A stretch of 64,000 bases of DNA from Chthonomonas sp. UBA6659. Lineage in GTDB: Bacteria > Armatimonadota > Fimbriimonadia > Fimbriimonadales > Fimbriimonadaceae. Shown piece after piece: positions 33,105 through 42,146 of this stretch (position 1 is its first letter; the number at the start of each line of letters is the position of its first letter). Where the stretch lies: positions 18,223-82,222 of the forward strand of contig DKKT01000009.1 in the NCBI GenBank assembly GCA_002455425.1, read 5' to 3'. Under the pieces are notes generated by a model. The model searched no databases, had not been told where the DNA came from, and saw nothing but the letters and a program-made list of their open reading frames with translations. The translations under genes were made by a program, and so were the position numbers.

Positions 33105-35114
33105 ATGCAATCGATGGTTGTTCGTGTCAGTCTGCGCCCCGTGCTTGCGCTGGGCCTCTTCGCTCTTCTCGGCGCCGGCGCATCGGCGCAAATCACGACC
33201 CGCACGTTCCGCACCGACCCGGCCGTCATCGAGTCGACGCACAACGTGTTTCCTCAGATCAACGAAAGCTACAGCGCGCGGCCGATGAAACCGGCCAACC
33301 CGAAGCTCCCCCTGCCGGTCGGGGCCGACAATGGACTTCGCGTCTCCGGCACCAATGACGGCGGGCATCGAGTCCAGACCCAGGCCCGCTTCCCCGGAAT
33401 CAACGCCACCGGCTGGAATCCGCCGGACTGCACGATGGCGGCCGGTCCGAACCACGTCGTGGCAACCGTCAACGTCGCGGTCGCGTTTTTCAACAAGTCG
33501 ACTGGCGCGAAGACGTTTCAGCAGGACCTCGGGGCAAGCGGCTTCTTCGCTTCCCTCAACCCGTCGAATTTCGTGTTCGACCCCAAAGTCTTCTACGATC
33601 ACATCAATCGCCGTTTCGTGATCGTCGCACCCGAACTTGACCAAGGCAACCAGGTCAGCAAGATCCTCGTCGCCGTGTCCGACGACGCCGATCCGAACGG
33701 AAACTGGAACAAGTACCGTATCGAAGCCAAGGTCACCGCCAACGGTCAGGAGCATTGGCTCGACTACCCCGGTTTTGGCTTCAACAAGGACGCCTACGTC
33801 GTGACCGGGAACATGTTCGGGTTCGGGAACAGCTGGGCCGGTGCCCAGTTCATCATCCTTCCGAGCGCGCCGCTGATGTCCGGCAATTCCGCCAACGTCA
33901 CCAGCATCGTCGATGGTGCCGAAGCCTCGGTTCAGGTTTGCCAGACGATGGACTCGACGTCGAACAAGATTTACGCGGTGAGCATCGCGAGCACGAACAG
34001 CGCCCGCATGTTCTGCATCACGAATCTCACGTCCAACCCGCAAATCCAGAAGGCGAGTGTTTCCGTACCCGCTTTTCAGCGAGCCGGTCGAGCAACCTCC
34101 CGCAACGGTGCCCAGCTTGACACCCTCGGCGATCGCGTCCTCAATGCGAGTTTCCGGAACAACCGTGTGCTCACCGCACATTCGGCCTCCGTGCCGAGCG
34201 AGCAGCGAGCCCAGGTCCGCTGGTACGAGTTCAACGTCCAGAACTGGCCCGGAGCCGGCCGCCCGACCCTCGCCCAGAGTGGCGACGTCCGTCCTCCGAG
34301 CGGCGAAAGTTACTTCATGCCGGCGATTCACAGCAACCGTCTCGGCGACATCGCACTGATCTTCTCGCGGGCGAGTGCCAACGTCTCGGCCGATGTCATG
34401 GTCACGGGCCGGAAGGCTGCGGACCCCCTCGGTCAGATGGGCGTCCCGCGGTCCCTCGGGTTCAGCGCCGGTGCCTATGGCGGCGGCGGTCATCGTTGGG
34501 GCGATTACTTCGCCTGCGTAACCGATCCAAACGACGACTCCACGTTCTGGGGCATCGGTCAGGTCATCATGGCCAACGGCGCCTGGAGCACTGAAATTCC
34601 CAAGTGGACGATCTCGTCCGGCGGCAATCCGAACGACGTCGTCCTTGCCCAGTCGGCAACCATGCGAGTCGGAACCGGAGTTCAGGGCACCCTGGCCGAT
34701 ATCCAGAGGCCTGACGAGCGGTACTTCATGGTCGGATCGACGATGACTTCGGGCCTGGGCCAAGTTTCCGAAGTCGAGGTGAACTTCCGCATCGCGCGAC
34801 CCGTTTCGCAGCTTCAAGGCTTCGATGTCTACATCGAGAACGTCGCTTCGATCGCGAACATCACCGGCATGGCGTGGATCTACAACTGGCAAACCGGACG
34901 CATGGACTTCCAGCGGTCGGTCAATCTTCCTGCGAGCGGCCAAGGCGCCATGACGATCTCGATCACCAACAACCTGAGCCGCTATGTGAAGGCCGATGGC
35001 TCCGTTCGCGTGGTCCTTCGGGGGAACTCTCCGATTCCGGTCGGTGGCTCGCCCCGGACCTTCACACTTCGGACGGACTGTGTCCAGCTGTTCCTGAACG
35101 CGATCAGCCCGTAG
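33105..35114 (+). CDS. Large secreted protein of unknown function
   Basis: A 669-residue exported protein: signal peptide VRPVLALGLFALLGAGASAQ-like at 1-30 (RPVLALGLFALLGAGASAQ in the sequence). The mature part contains GWNPPDCTMAAGPNHVVATVN, NRRFVIVAPELD, DSTFWGIGQVIMANGAW and other beta-propeller-like stretches, as seen in large secreted proteins of Planctomycetes and Armatimonadota. The phrase pattern PPDxxxAAGPxHVV is one I associate with proteins that have a predicted WD40-like extracellular propeller. No catalytic motif stands out. The start is one of several in-frame ATGs; 33105 places the signal peptide correctly. A 16-bp hairpin follows the stop. Confidence 0.75.
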   Translation: MQSMVVRVSLRPVLALGLFALLGAGASAQITTRTFRTDPAVIESTHNVFPQINESYSARPMKPANPKLPLPVGADNGLRVSGTNDGGHRVQTQARFPGINATGWNPPDCTMAAGPNHVVATVNVAVAFFNKSTGAKTFQQDLGASGFFASLNPSNFVFDPKVFYDHINRRFVIVAPELDQGNQVSKILVAVSDDADPNGNWNKYRIEAKVTANGQEHWLDYPGFGFNKDAYVVTGNMFGFGNSWAGAQFIILPSAPLMSGNSANVTSIVDGAEASVQVCQTMDSTSNKIYAVSIASTNSARMFCITNLTSNPQIQKASVSVPAFQRAGRATSRNGAQLDTLGDRVLNASFRNNRVLTAHSASVPSEQRAQVRWYEFNVQNWPGAGRPTLAQSGDVRPPSGESYFMPAIHSNRLGDIALIFSRASANVSADVMVTGRKAADPLGQMGVPRSLGFSAGAYGGGGHRWGDYFACVTDPNDDSTFWGIGQVIMANGAWSTEIPKWTISSGGNPNDVVLAQSATMRVGTGVQGTLADIQRPDERYFMVGSTMTSGLGQVSEVEVNFRIARPVSQLQGFDVYIENVASIANITGMAWIYNWQTGRMDFQRSVNLPASGQGAMTISITNNLSRYVKADGSVRVVLRGNSPIPVGGSPRTFTLRTDCVQLFLNAISP

Positions 35115-35131
35115 CACTTTCTGGCAACCCT

Positions 35132-35175
35132 CGCAAGAAGACCCGCTCGCCGATCGGCAAGCGGGTCTTCTTGCG
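35132..35175. terminator. Bidirectional terminator with 16-bp stem
   Basis: CGCAAGAAGACCCGCT at 35132-35147 pairs perfectly with AGCGGGTCTTCTTGCG at 35160-35175 around a 12-nt loop. It lies between two convergent stops (35114 plus, 35191 minus), so it likely ends both transcripts. Confidence 0.7.
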
Positions 35176-35190
35176 GGTGGTCGGCGGGAC

Positions 35191-36147
35191 TTAAGCTTCT
35201 CGGGCTGCCCGCAACCGGTCGAGGCCGACGGAGAGGACGATGATGACGCCGGTCACGATCTCCTGGACCCAGTTCGGGAGGCCCATCTGCGAGCAGCCCG
35301 CCCGGATGGTCGTCATGATGAAAGCCCCGAGGATCGATCCCATGATCGAGCCGTGTCCGCCGGAGAGACTCGCTCCCCCGATCACGACGGCGGCAATCAC
35401 GTCCAGTTCGAGCCCGACGGCGACGGTCGGATCACCGACGGTCAGGCGCGAGAATTGCATCAAGCCGGCGATCCCCGCAAAGAAGCCCCCGAGCACGTAG
35501 ACCCCGAACTTCACCCTCGAGACCGGGAGGCCGCAGTAATGCGCGGCGCGTTCATTCGAGCCGATCGCGAACACGTGCCGCCCGAAGACGGTTCGCCAGA
35601 GGACCAGGCTACTGAGGATCGCAAGCGCGATGAGAACCCAGACTCCGGGAGGCAGGAGCATCCACTTCCGGTCGGGTGGCAGGACCGCGACCAACTCGGA
35701 AAGCCAGGACGCGGGGGCATCGATCTTCTGCTCGTGGGCCAACCCTTTCGCGATGCCACGAATCACCAGAAGAGAACCGAGGGTGACGATGAACGGCCCG
35801 ACCTTGAAGCCCGAGATCATCCCGCCATTCAAGGCCCCGCACGCCGCGCCGGCAAGCACGCCGAGCCCGGCAGCAAGAACCGGATCGACGCCCGCTTGCA
35901 GCAACGCCGCGATCACCACCGTCACGAACGCAACGATGGAGCCGATCGACAGGTCGATCCCGCCTGCGACGATGATGAAGGTCATGCCAAGGGCGGCGAT
36001 CGAGACGATGGTGCTCTGGCGAGCCAGGGTCTCGACGTTCCGCAGAGTGGCGAACTGGGGAAGGTTGAGGCTGAAGCCCACGAACAACACGACCAGAGCC
36101 ATCGCCAGGCCGACGAGGCTCTTCGTCGAGCTGGTCAGCCGGTTCAT
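35191..36147 (-). CDS. rbsC: Sugar ABC transporter permease (RbsC type)
   Basis: A 318-residue BPD_transp_2 permease with the family motifs ALGMTFIIVAGGIDLSIGS and ELDVIAAVVIGGASLSGGHG and about eight to ten hydrophobic segments. The ATG at 36147 (MNRLTSSTKSLVG) overlaps the binding-protein stop by ATGA and decides the start; the frame extends 83 codons further upstream but antisense-like there. No ATPase gene adjoins, so it must share one, for example the RbsA at 4484-5986. Confidence 0.92.
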   Translation of the reverse strand: MNRLTSSTKSLVGLAMALVVLFVGFSLNLPQFATLRNVETLARQSTIVSIAALGMTFIIVAGGIDLSIGSIVAFVTVVIAALLQAGVDPVLAAGLGVLAGAACGALNGGMISGFKVGPFIVTLGSLLVIRGIAKGLAHEQKIDAPASWLSELVAVLPPDRKWMLLPPGVWVLIALAILSSLVLWRTVFGRHVFAIGSNERAAHYCGLPVSRVKFGVYVLGGFFAGIAGLMQFSRLTVGDPTVAVGLELDVIAAVVIGGASLSGGHGSIMGSILGAFIMTTIRAGCSQMGLPNWVQEIVTGVIIVLSVGLDRLRAAREA

Positions 36148-37166
36148 TCCTTCGGCGGAGCGAGGAGCTTGGCGACGTCGGGCTGCTCCATGTTCTCCTG
36201 GGTCACCAGCACGGCTCCGGTGTCGATCCGCTTCTCGACTTTCGTGCCCTTCAGGTGCTCGACCATCGTCTTGACCCCGAGGTAGCCCATCTTCTCCGGA
36301 TTCTGGAGGATCAGCCCCTGGAGTTCCCCGGCCTTCAGGCCATCGACGAGCTTCTGGGAAGCGTCGAAACCCACGAACTTGACTTTGCCGGCCCACTGGC
36401 TATCTTGCAGGACCCGAAGCATGCCGAACGTCGACGACTCATTCGGGGTGAAGATGCCGTCGACGCCGAGGCTGCCGTCGTCCTTCTTGAGCGGGGCGAG
36501 GAGATTCTCAGCGGCCTTTTGAGCGCTCTCGGTCGTGGCTCCCGCGTACTGGTTGGCGCTGACGACCTCGATCTCAGGATGCTTCTTGATCGCGTCCAAA
36601 AAGCCCTCTTCGCGAAAGTTCGTGCTCGCGGAGCCCTCCTGATACCGGAGCATCACGACACGGCCCTTGCCTCCGAGCAGCCGCGCGAGCTCCTCGCCCG
36701 CCATCTGGCCACCCTTGAAGTTATCGGTGGCCACGAAGCTCACCGTGTCACCACCCTTGAGGTCGGAATCGATGATGACGACGGGGATGTTGCTGCGCAC
36801 GGCGTTCTCGACCGGCGGTCGGAGTGCGGTGTCGTCGAGCGGGGCGAGCACGATGCCCGAAACCTGTTGGGTCGTGAAGTCCTCGACGACTTTGATCTGA
36901 CTCTCCCGGTCGTCCTCCTTCATCGGTCCCTTCCAGATCACTTCGACGCCGAGTTCCTTTCCGGCGGATTCTGCGCCGGCCTTCACGGCCTTCCAGAATT
37001 CGTGGGTCGAGCCCTTCGGAATCACCGCAATCTTGTATTCGGACTTGCCCGAGGGAGCGGGCTCCGAGCCGTTGGTGCCGGACGCATTGCCCGAATCCTT
37101 GGAACCACAGCCAAGTGCGGCGATCAGCAAGGCCGCCGTCAAGATCGAAATCGCGCGCGCTTTCAT
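36144..37166 (-). CDS. rbsB: Sugar ABC transporter substrate-binding lipoprotein (RbsB type)
   Basis: A 340-residue Peripla_BP_4 protein. A lipoprotein signal peptide ends at the lipobox IAALGC (C20), followed by a Gly/Ser-rich tether. The mature domain has EYKIAVIPKGSTHEFW, KEDDRESQIKVVEDF, GIVLAPLDDTALRPPVE and GVDGIFTPNESSTFGMLR, the ribose/xylose/galactose-binding pattern. It delivers sugar to the downstream permease (ATGA overlap). The ligand cannot be deduced. Confidence 0.92.
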   Translation of the reverse strand: MKARAISILTAALLIAALGCGSKDSGNASGTNGSEPAPSGKSEYKIAVIPKGSTHEFWKAVKAGAESAGKELGVEVIWKGPMKEDDRESQIKVVEDFTTQQVSGIVLAPLDDTALRPPVENAVRSNIPVVIIDSDLKGGDTVSFVATDNFKGGQMAGEELARLLGGKGRVVMLRYQEGSASTNFREEGFLDAIKKHPEIEVVSANQYAGATTESAQKAAENLLAPLKKDDGSLGVDGIFTPNESSTFGMLRVLQDSQWAGKVKFVGFDASQKLVDGLKAGELQGLILQNPEKMGYLGVKTMVEHLKGTKVEKRIDTGAVLVTQENMEQPDVAKLLAPPKE

Positions 37167-37212
37167 GGGTGGAGGGATGTTCGACGCGGGGCGACCCCGC
37201 TCCTGCTCCCGA

Positions 37213-37923
37213 TCAGCCCGCCCACGGGTTCACGAAGTTGTCGATCACGACCGGACCGACTCCCAGACCGCGGGGTGAGAGCACCAGCCACCGCACAAGC
37301 TCGGCGACATCCTCCGAGCGCATCATCTTCGCGCGCGTCGCCGCGTCTTCTTCCGCCCAGATCGCGGTCTCGACCGCACCCGGACACACCGCGAACACCC
37401 GAATCCCGTGGGGGCGCCCTTCGAGCGCGAGGACTTCGCTGAGACCATTCAGGCCGTGTTTGCTCGCGCAGTAGGCTGACGACCCGGCGAAGCCGCGAGT
37501 GCCTGCCACAGAGCTGATGTTCACGATCTGGCCGCGCGTGGCCTGCAGGTGCGGCCATGCGGCGTGGCTGAGCACATACGCACCCCTGAGATTCGTATCG
37601 AGCACATCGTCCCAGAACTCCAGACTCGTCTCCGGGAACGGCGTGATCTTGAAGATGCCGGCGCTGTTGACGAGGACGTCGAGCCGCCCGAACCGCTCGA
37701 TCGCGGCCGCGACGAGGGCTTGGCCCGAAACAGGATCGCGGACGTCCCCTACGGCGCAGTGCACCGGGCCAGGCAAACGTCGCGCGACCTCCTCGAGCGC
37801 GAACCCGCGGCGACCGGTGAGGACGATCGACGCCCCTTCCCCAGCAAACGACTCCGCGATCGCCGCACCGATCCCCGAACCTCCCCCCGTGACCAACGCC
37901 ACCTGACCTGCCAATCCATCCAT
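37213..37923 (-). CDS. Short-chain dehydrogenase/reductase (SDR)
   Basis: A 236-residue NAD(P)-dependent oxidoreductase. Cofactor motif LVTGGGSGIGAAIA, LDVLVNSAGIF, the catalytic serine in IVNISSVAG and the YxxxK in SAYCASKHGLNG are all present; the C-terminus has VCPGAVETAIW. I choose the ATG at 37923 because an extended -10 (TGCTATGAT) ends 7 nt before it; an ATG four codons earlier (37935) overlaps that box. It is 46 nt upstream of rbsB on the same strand and may act on the imported sugar. Confidence 0.88.
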   Translation of the reverse strand: MDGLAGQVALVTGGGSGIGAAIAESFAGEGASIVLTGRRGFALEEVARRLPGPVHCAVGDVRDPVSGQALVAAAIERFGRLDVLVNSAGIFKITPFPETSLEFWDDVLDTNLRGAYVLSHAAWPHLQATRGQIVNISSVAGTRGFAGSSAYCASKHGLNGLSEVLALEGRPHGIRVFAVCPGAVETAIWAEEDAATRAKMMRSEDVAELVRWLVLSPRGLGVGPVVIDNFVNPWAG

Positions 37924-37930
37924 GGCGGCG

Positions 37931-37939
37931 ATCATAGCA
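37931..37939 (-). promoter_or_regulatory. Extended -10 promoter TGCTATGAT of the SDR gene
   Basis: Minus strand TGC TATGAT followed by 7 nt and the ATG at 37923. An extended -10 works without a -35, and the predicted start is at or next to the ATG, so the transcript would be leaderless. Confidence 0.5.
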
Positions 37940-37971
37940 GGACCACCGACGATCCTTCACAATGAAAGGCG

Positions 37972-39069
37972 ATGGCGATTACCGAAGCCCAGATTCTCGA
38001 CGCGCTACGTGCCGTACAGGACCCTGACCTCCGCCGCGATATCGTGACGCTGGGGTTTGTCAAGGACGTCAAGGTCTGTGACGGGATCGTGGCCTTCACG
38101 GTCGAGTTGACGACCCCGGCATGTCCGGTCAAAGACCAACTCAAGGCCGAGTGTGAGGACGTCGTATCGGCGATCGACGGCGTGAGCCAGGTCGTGGTCG
38201 AGATGACGGCCCAAGTACGGACGCGCCCGTCGCAACAGCAGGACCTCGTCCCTCAAGTCAAGCAGATCATCGCGATCGCGAGCGGCAAGGGAGGAGTCGG
38301 CAAGAGCACGGTCACGGTGAACCTGGCGGTAGCACTCGCCCAAACCGGCGCACGCGTCGGCTTGATGGATGCCGACGTGTATGGACCGAGCATCCCCTTG
38401 ATGCTTGGCTGTCCGGACGATAGGCCATTCACCCGGGACGGCAAGATCGTGCCGATCGAAAAGGACGGGGTCGCGATGATGTCCCTCGGTTTCCTCCTCG
38501 AAGAAGGCCAGGCCGTGCTTTGGCGAGGTCCGATGGTCGCCGGTACGGTACGGCAGCTTCTCGCGGACGTCGACTGGGGCGACCTCGACTACCTCCTCGT
38601 CGATCTCCCCCCCGGCACAGGCGATGCGCCGATGTCACTGGCGCAGTTGGTGCCGCTGACCGGTGTCGTGATTGTCACGACACCGCATAACGTGGCTGCC
38701 AACATCGCAGGCAAAGCTGCGGCATTGTTCCAACGCCTCAACGCTCCGCTTCTCGGAGTCGTCGAGAACATGGCGAACCTGATCTGCCCAAATTGCGGTG
38801 AGCCGACGCGCCTCTTCGCGGGCATGAGCGGCGAGGAGCTTGCGGCCCAACTGAAGATTCCCTTCCTCGGTTCGGTCCCGCTTGATCCGGCGATCAGCGA
38901 GAGTTCCGACCGCGGAGTGCCCTCGATTTTGGCTCACCCTGACCGGCCCCAGGCCGCCGAGTTCCACCGAATCGCGGGTCGCCTCGCAGCCTACGCGAGC
39001 GTCCAGTCGATGTCTCGTCAGGATCTCCATCGAATCGGCGATGCGCCGGTCTTCGAGCCGGTTGGCTAG
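37972..39069 (+). CDS. mrp: Mrp/ApbC-type iron-sulfur cluster carrier ATPase
   Basis: A 365-residue P-loop protein. Residues 1-90 are a MIP18/DUF59 domain (VQDPDLRRDIVTLGFVKD); then the deviant Walker A SGKGGVGKSTVTVNLA, GLMDADVYGPSIPLML and DYLLVDLPPGTGDAPMS. The CxxC that binds the bridging cluster is in LICPNCGEP. It carries Fe-S clusters to apoproteins in the cytoplasm; iron-sulfur enzymes in the window include LutA and LutB. Divergent from the SDR gene (48 nt between starts). A YCII gene follows with no gap. Confidence 0.94.
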   Translation: MAITEAQILDALRAVQDPDLRRDIVTLGFVKDVKVCDGIVAFTVELTTPACPVKDQLKAECEDVVSAIDGVSQVVVEMTAQVRTRPSQQQDLVPQVKQIIAIASGKGGVGKSTVTVNLAVALAQTGARVGLMDADVYGPSIPLMLGCPDDRPFTRDGKIVPIEKDGVAMMSLGFLLEEGQAVLWRGPMVAGTVRQLLADVDWGDLDYLLVDLPPGTGDAPMSLAQLVPLTGVVIVTTPHNVAANIAGKAAALFQRLNAPLLGVVENMANLICPNCGEPTRLFAGMSGEELAAQLKIPFLGSVPLDPAISESSDRGVPSILAHPDRPQAAEFHRIAGRLAAYASVQSMSRQDLHRIGDAPVFEPVG

Positions 39070-39369
39070 ATGAAAGTCTTTCTCTGCCAGATCCGTCCTA
39101 CCAAGCCGGGCTTCCCCGCCACGGGCACGGACGACGAATTCGCGATCGTCGGGGAGCACTTCCTGTACCTGAAGGAGGCGACCGACGCCGGAACGGTCCT
39201 TCATGCCGGTCGCTGCGACGATGCCACGTTCGGCATCGTCCTGTTCACGGCCGAAGGCGAAGAGGCAGCGTGGTCCTTCATCCGCGCCGATCCCGCGGTT
39301 GCGGCCGGTGTCTTCCAGCCCGAGATCTGGGAGTACCGGATCGCCCTTGGCGCTATCGTCGCGCCATGA
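39070..39369 (+). CDS. YCII-family small protein
   Basis: A 99-residue protein with the YCII pattern: an early strand FLCQIRP, EHFLYLKEATDAG, GTVLHAGRCDDATFG, then AAWSFIRADPAVAAGVF. YciI-like proteins have a ferredoxin-like fold; some are HClO- or muconolactone-type enzymes but most are uncharacterised. It starts directly after the mrp stop and overlaps rqcH by ATGA, so all three are coupled. Confidence 0.75.
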   Translation: MKVFLCQIRPTKPGFPATGTDDEFAIVGEHFLYLKEATDAGTVLHAGRCDDATFGIVLFTAEGEEAAWSFIRADPAVAAGVFQPEIWEYRIALGAIVAP

Positions 39370-40958
39370 AGATCCCGTTCGACAGCCTGTGCCTGCGCGC
39401 CGTCGTCCTCGAAGTCCAGGCGCTGGTCGGCGGACGCGTGCAGAAGATCTTGGCTCGCACACCGTTGGAGGTCGTGCTGGGTGTCTATGCTCATGGTCGG
39501 GAGCATTGGCTCTTGCTCAGCGCAGAGCCCGAATACGCGAGAATGCACCTCCTCACCCGCCGTCCCGAGGACAGCCTCCGGGGCGACACGATCCCCCCCT
39601 TTGTTCAGGACCTCCGGCGGCATCTGCTCGATCGCCCGCTCTTGGCAGTCGAGCAGCGCGGACTCGACCGAGTCGTCGATCTGACGATCGGTGAGGTAGT
39701 GCTCGTTGCCGAACTGATGGGCAAGCACGCCAACCTGATCCTCGTGGCCGACGGCAAGATCGAAGCGGCCGCGAAGTGGCTCGGCCCCCGGCAGTCGAAG
39801 CGACCCGTCCTCGCGCATCGGATCTATGAGCCGCCGCCTTTCGATCCCTTGCCCCCGATGACCGAAGCCCAGCCGGGAGACGACCTTCGGGACTTCGACG
39901 GCGTCTCCCCGTTCCTCATCCGTCTGATCGAATCGGGACTGCCTCTGGCGGAGGTTCAAAGCCGCGTCCGGAAGGGCGACTTTGGGGCGTGGTATGCCGA
40001 AGGTCAGGGCGCCTACCCCTTACCCCTCGACTCCTTGGGCATCGAGGCGATTCCTCGGGCATCGCTCTCCCAGGCGATCGAACAGACATTCGCGAACCGG
40101 ATCCACAGCCAATCGCTCGAACGGGCGAGCCGCTCCCTCCGAACCCAATTGGAGCGGATCCTCCTTGCGCGCGACGTCGCGCTTCGTGGCCTTCATGAGG
40201 CTGCCGATTCTGCATCTCGGGCCGGAGCGCTCCAAGAGCGGGGTCAGATCATCCTCGCCTACGCCGCGAGCCTCTCTGAAGGAGCTACGATGCTCGAGGC
40301 CTGGGATTTCGCCGGCAATCCGGTCACGATTCCCCTCCTTGCCGACCTTTCCCCCGCCGAAAACGCGAATCGGCTCTTCGAGAAGGCTCGCAAGGCGAAG
40401 CAAGGCGCCCCCAGCGTCGCCGACCAGATCGCGCGCCTGGAGGACGACCGGGCTGCGATCGCCGAGCTCCTTGCCCGCCTCGATCTCGCGGAAAGCCCGG
40501 CCGACGTCGCGGACCTCGTTGCCGAAGCCGACCGTCGGCGCTGGCTGTTCCACCAACCTCCACCCACGCGAACCAAAGAGGAGCGCCCCCATCAAGGCCA
40601 CGCCGTGCGTGAACTCCTCGGGCCGCAGGGCTACAAGATCCTCTACGGCGACAATTCGACATCGAACGACTACCTCACGCTGCGCGTCGCGAAGCCCAAC
40701 GATTGGTGGCTCCACGTCCGTGGCGGACCATCCGCGCACGTGGTGATCCAGACCGGCAATCAACCGGACCGGGTGCCTCGCGAGGTCATCCTGTTCGCAG
40801 CTCAGGTCGCAGTCCGCCAGTCACCGCAGAAACACGCGGGCTATGTGCCGGTCGATTACACCCTCAAGCGGTATGTGCGCAAGCCCAAAGGGGCACCACC
40901 CGGAACGGCGCTGTATACCCACGAGAAGACGATCCACGTCGAAAGAGACAGTCGATAG
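39366..40958 (+). CDS. rqcH: NFACT-family ribosome quality-control protein RqcH
   Basis: A 530-residue NFACT protein, the bacterial Rqc2/NEMF homologue that adds C-terminal alanine tails to nascent chains on obstructed 50S subunits. The NFACT-N region carries the DR motif in RGLDRVVDL and LVAELMGKHANLIL; a middle coiled-coil/helix-hairpin part follows, then the NFACT-R domain (GYKILYGDNSTSNDYLTLRV, WWLHVRGGPSAHVV). It is slightly shorter than the 570-residue B. subtilis protein. The ATG at 39366 overlaps the YCII stop (ATGA), which fixes the start. Confidence 0.92.
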   Translation: MKIPFDSLCLRAVVLEVQALVGGRVQKILARTPLEVVLGVYAHGREHWLLLSAEPEYARMHLLTRRPEDSLRGDTIPPFVQDLRRHLLDRPLLAVEQRGLDRVVDLTIGEVVLVAELMGKHANLILVADGKIEAAAKWLGPRQSKRPVLAHRIYEPPPFDPLPPMTEAQPGDDLRDFDGVSPFLIRLIESGLPLAEVQSRVRKGDFGAWYAEGQGAYPLPLDSLGIEAIPRASLSQAIEQTFANRIHSQSLERASRSLRTQLERILLARDVALRGLHEAADSASRAGALQERGQIILAYAASLSEGATMLEAWDFAGNPVTIPLLADLSPAENANRLFEKARKAKQGAPSVADQIARLEDDRAAIAELLARLDLAESPADVADLVAEADRRRWLFHQPPPTRTKEERPHQGHAVRELLGPQGYKILYGDNSTSNDYLTLRVAKPNDWWLHVRGGPSAHVVIQTGNQPDRVPREVILFAAQVAVRQSPQKHAGYVPVDYTLKRYVRKPKGAPPGTALYTHEKTIHVERDSR

Positions 40959-41091
40959 ACTTCTAGCCACTTCCTTGCATGTGCATCGCAAGCCGATGAC
41001 TCGGGTCGTGCCCGAGGCGTCTCGGCGATGTTGCCGGCTTCACTACACGATGTCAAGAATTTGGATAGACGTGGAATAGACGCTATGGGAG

Positions 41092-41583
41092 ATGGTGAAC
41101 GCCATGACGTCGACAACACCGCGCACTATGTCACGCCGCCTTCGTCGAGGAGCCCTTCTCGTCGACTTGATGTTTGGCGTCTTCGTGCTCGCGATGGCAG
41201 CGACGACGTTCTTCGCACTGTTCCCGACCGTGCATCGTTCCCAGCAGATCGCCAAGGAAGAGGCGATCGCTCAACAGATGTCCCAGCGGATGCTTGAGCA
41301 ACTGCAGCTCCTCAAGCCCTCGGACATCACCCCGGGCACGCTCAGCCAGCTCAACCTGATCGATCCGAATCAAACCCAGCCGCCGTACAGTTTCACGAAC
41401 ATACCGCTCGATGCCGGGTGGCGGTTCTCGCCCGCCCAGGCACTTCGAAACGGGACCGGGACGCTGACGGTGACCCAGCTTGACGCGAGTTCGGTTCGCC
41501 TCGCGATCACCATCGGCTGGAAGTCCTCGAGCGGCAAGAGCAGCAGCATCACCACCGGCACGATTCTGGGAGGCTACCGATGA
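41092..41583 (+). CDS. PilV-like type IV pseudopilin
   Basis: A 163-residue protein: basic N-terminus (SRRLRRG) then ALLVDLMFGVFVLAMAATTFF, one hydrophobic helix in the position of a prepilin helix. The expected glutamate at +5 is an aspartate (G-ALLVD), so recognition by the prepilin peptidase is probable but not standard. The rest is short and beta-rich. It overlaps the next gene by ATGA and opens a three-gene operon of minor pseudopilin-type proteins. Confidence 0.7.
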   Translation: MVNAMTSTTPRTMSRRLRRGALLVDLMFGVFVLAMAATTFFALFPTVHRSQQIAKEEAIAQQMSQRMLEQLQLLKPSDITPGTLSQLNLIDPNQTQPPYSFTNIPLDAGWRFSPAQALRNGTGTLTVTQLDASSVRLAITIGWKSSSGKSSSITTGTILGGYR

Positions 41584-42146
41584 GACGTCGTCGCGGCTTC
41601 ACCCTTTCGGAGTTGATCGTCGGCCTCGGAATCATGTCCTTCGTCATGCTCGGGCTCGTCAACCTGATGATGTACGGCCTGAAGTCGTTCCAGAAAACGA
41701 CGACCGATACCGATCTGGCCCAGAAGAACGCTCAAGGCATGCGCCGACTCGTCGAGACTCTGCGCTCCGCCGTCAGCGTGACCCTGAGCTCCGACGGCAC
41801 CCAGATCACCTACAACCTCCCACGGATGAGCACGGCCACCGACCAGCTCACGGGAGAGAGAGAAGTTCAAGTCCCGATCACCTCTGACGGCGTGAATCGC
41901 GTCTTCGTGGTGAGCGGAGGGAATCTGCGCGACCTGAGTACCAACCGGACCCTCGTCAGCAATGTCGCAACACGAGATCCGGATCCTACCTCAACCCAGT
42001 ACAACCAGGTCTATGCACCCTTCCAGCTCACCACGATCGGCTCGAGACGCGCCGTCACGGTGACTTTGATTACTCAGCAGAGTGTTTTGGGCAAACCCCG
42101 GTACGTCCGCTTCAAGACGACCGTTCTTATCCGCAACAGCCCATGA
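41580..42146 (+). CDS. PilW-like type IV pseudopilin
   Basis: A 188-residue protein with a textbook type III signal: RRRRGFTLSELIVGLGI, cleavage after G, N-methyl Phe +1, Glu +5, then the helix SFVMLGLVNLMMYGL. The rest resembles PilW/GspJ minor pseudopilins (LAQKNAQGMRRLVETLRSAV). Overlaps both neighbours by ATGA. It would sit at the tip of a type IV pilus or type II secretion pseudopilus. Confidence 0.85.
   Translation: MRRRRGFTLSELIVGLGIMSFVMLGLVNLMMYGLKSFQKTTTDTDLAQKNAQGMRRLVETLRSAVSVTLSSDGTQITYNLPRMSTATDQLTGEREVQVPITSDGVNRVFVVSGGNLRDLSTNRTLVSNVATRDPDPTSTQYNQVYAPFQLTTIGSRRAVTVTLITQQSVLGKPRYVRFKTTVLIRNSP

Noticed and set aside
33102..35117. 671-codon minus-strand frame over the secreted protein at 33105
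   Set aside because: Antisense shadow; the plus-strand product has a clean signal peptide.
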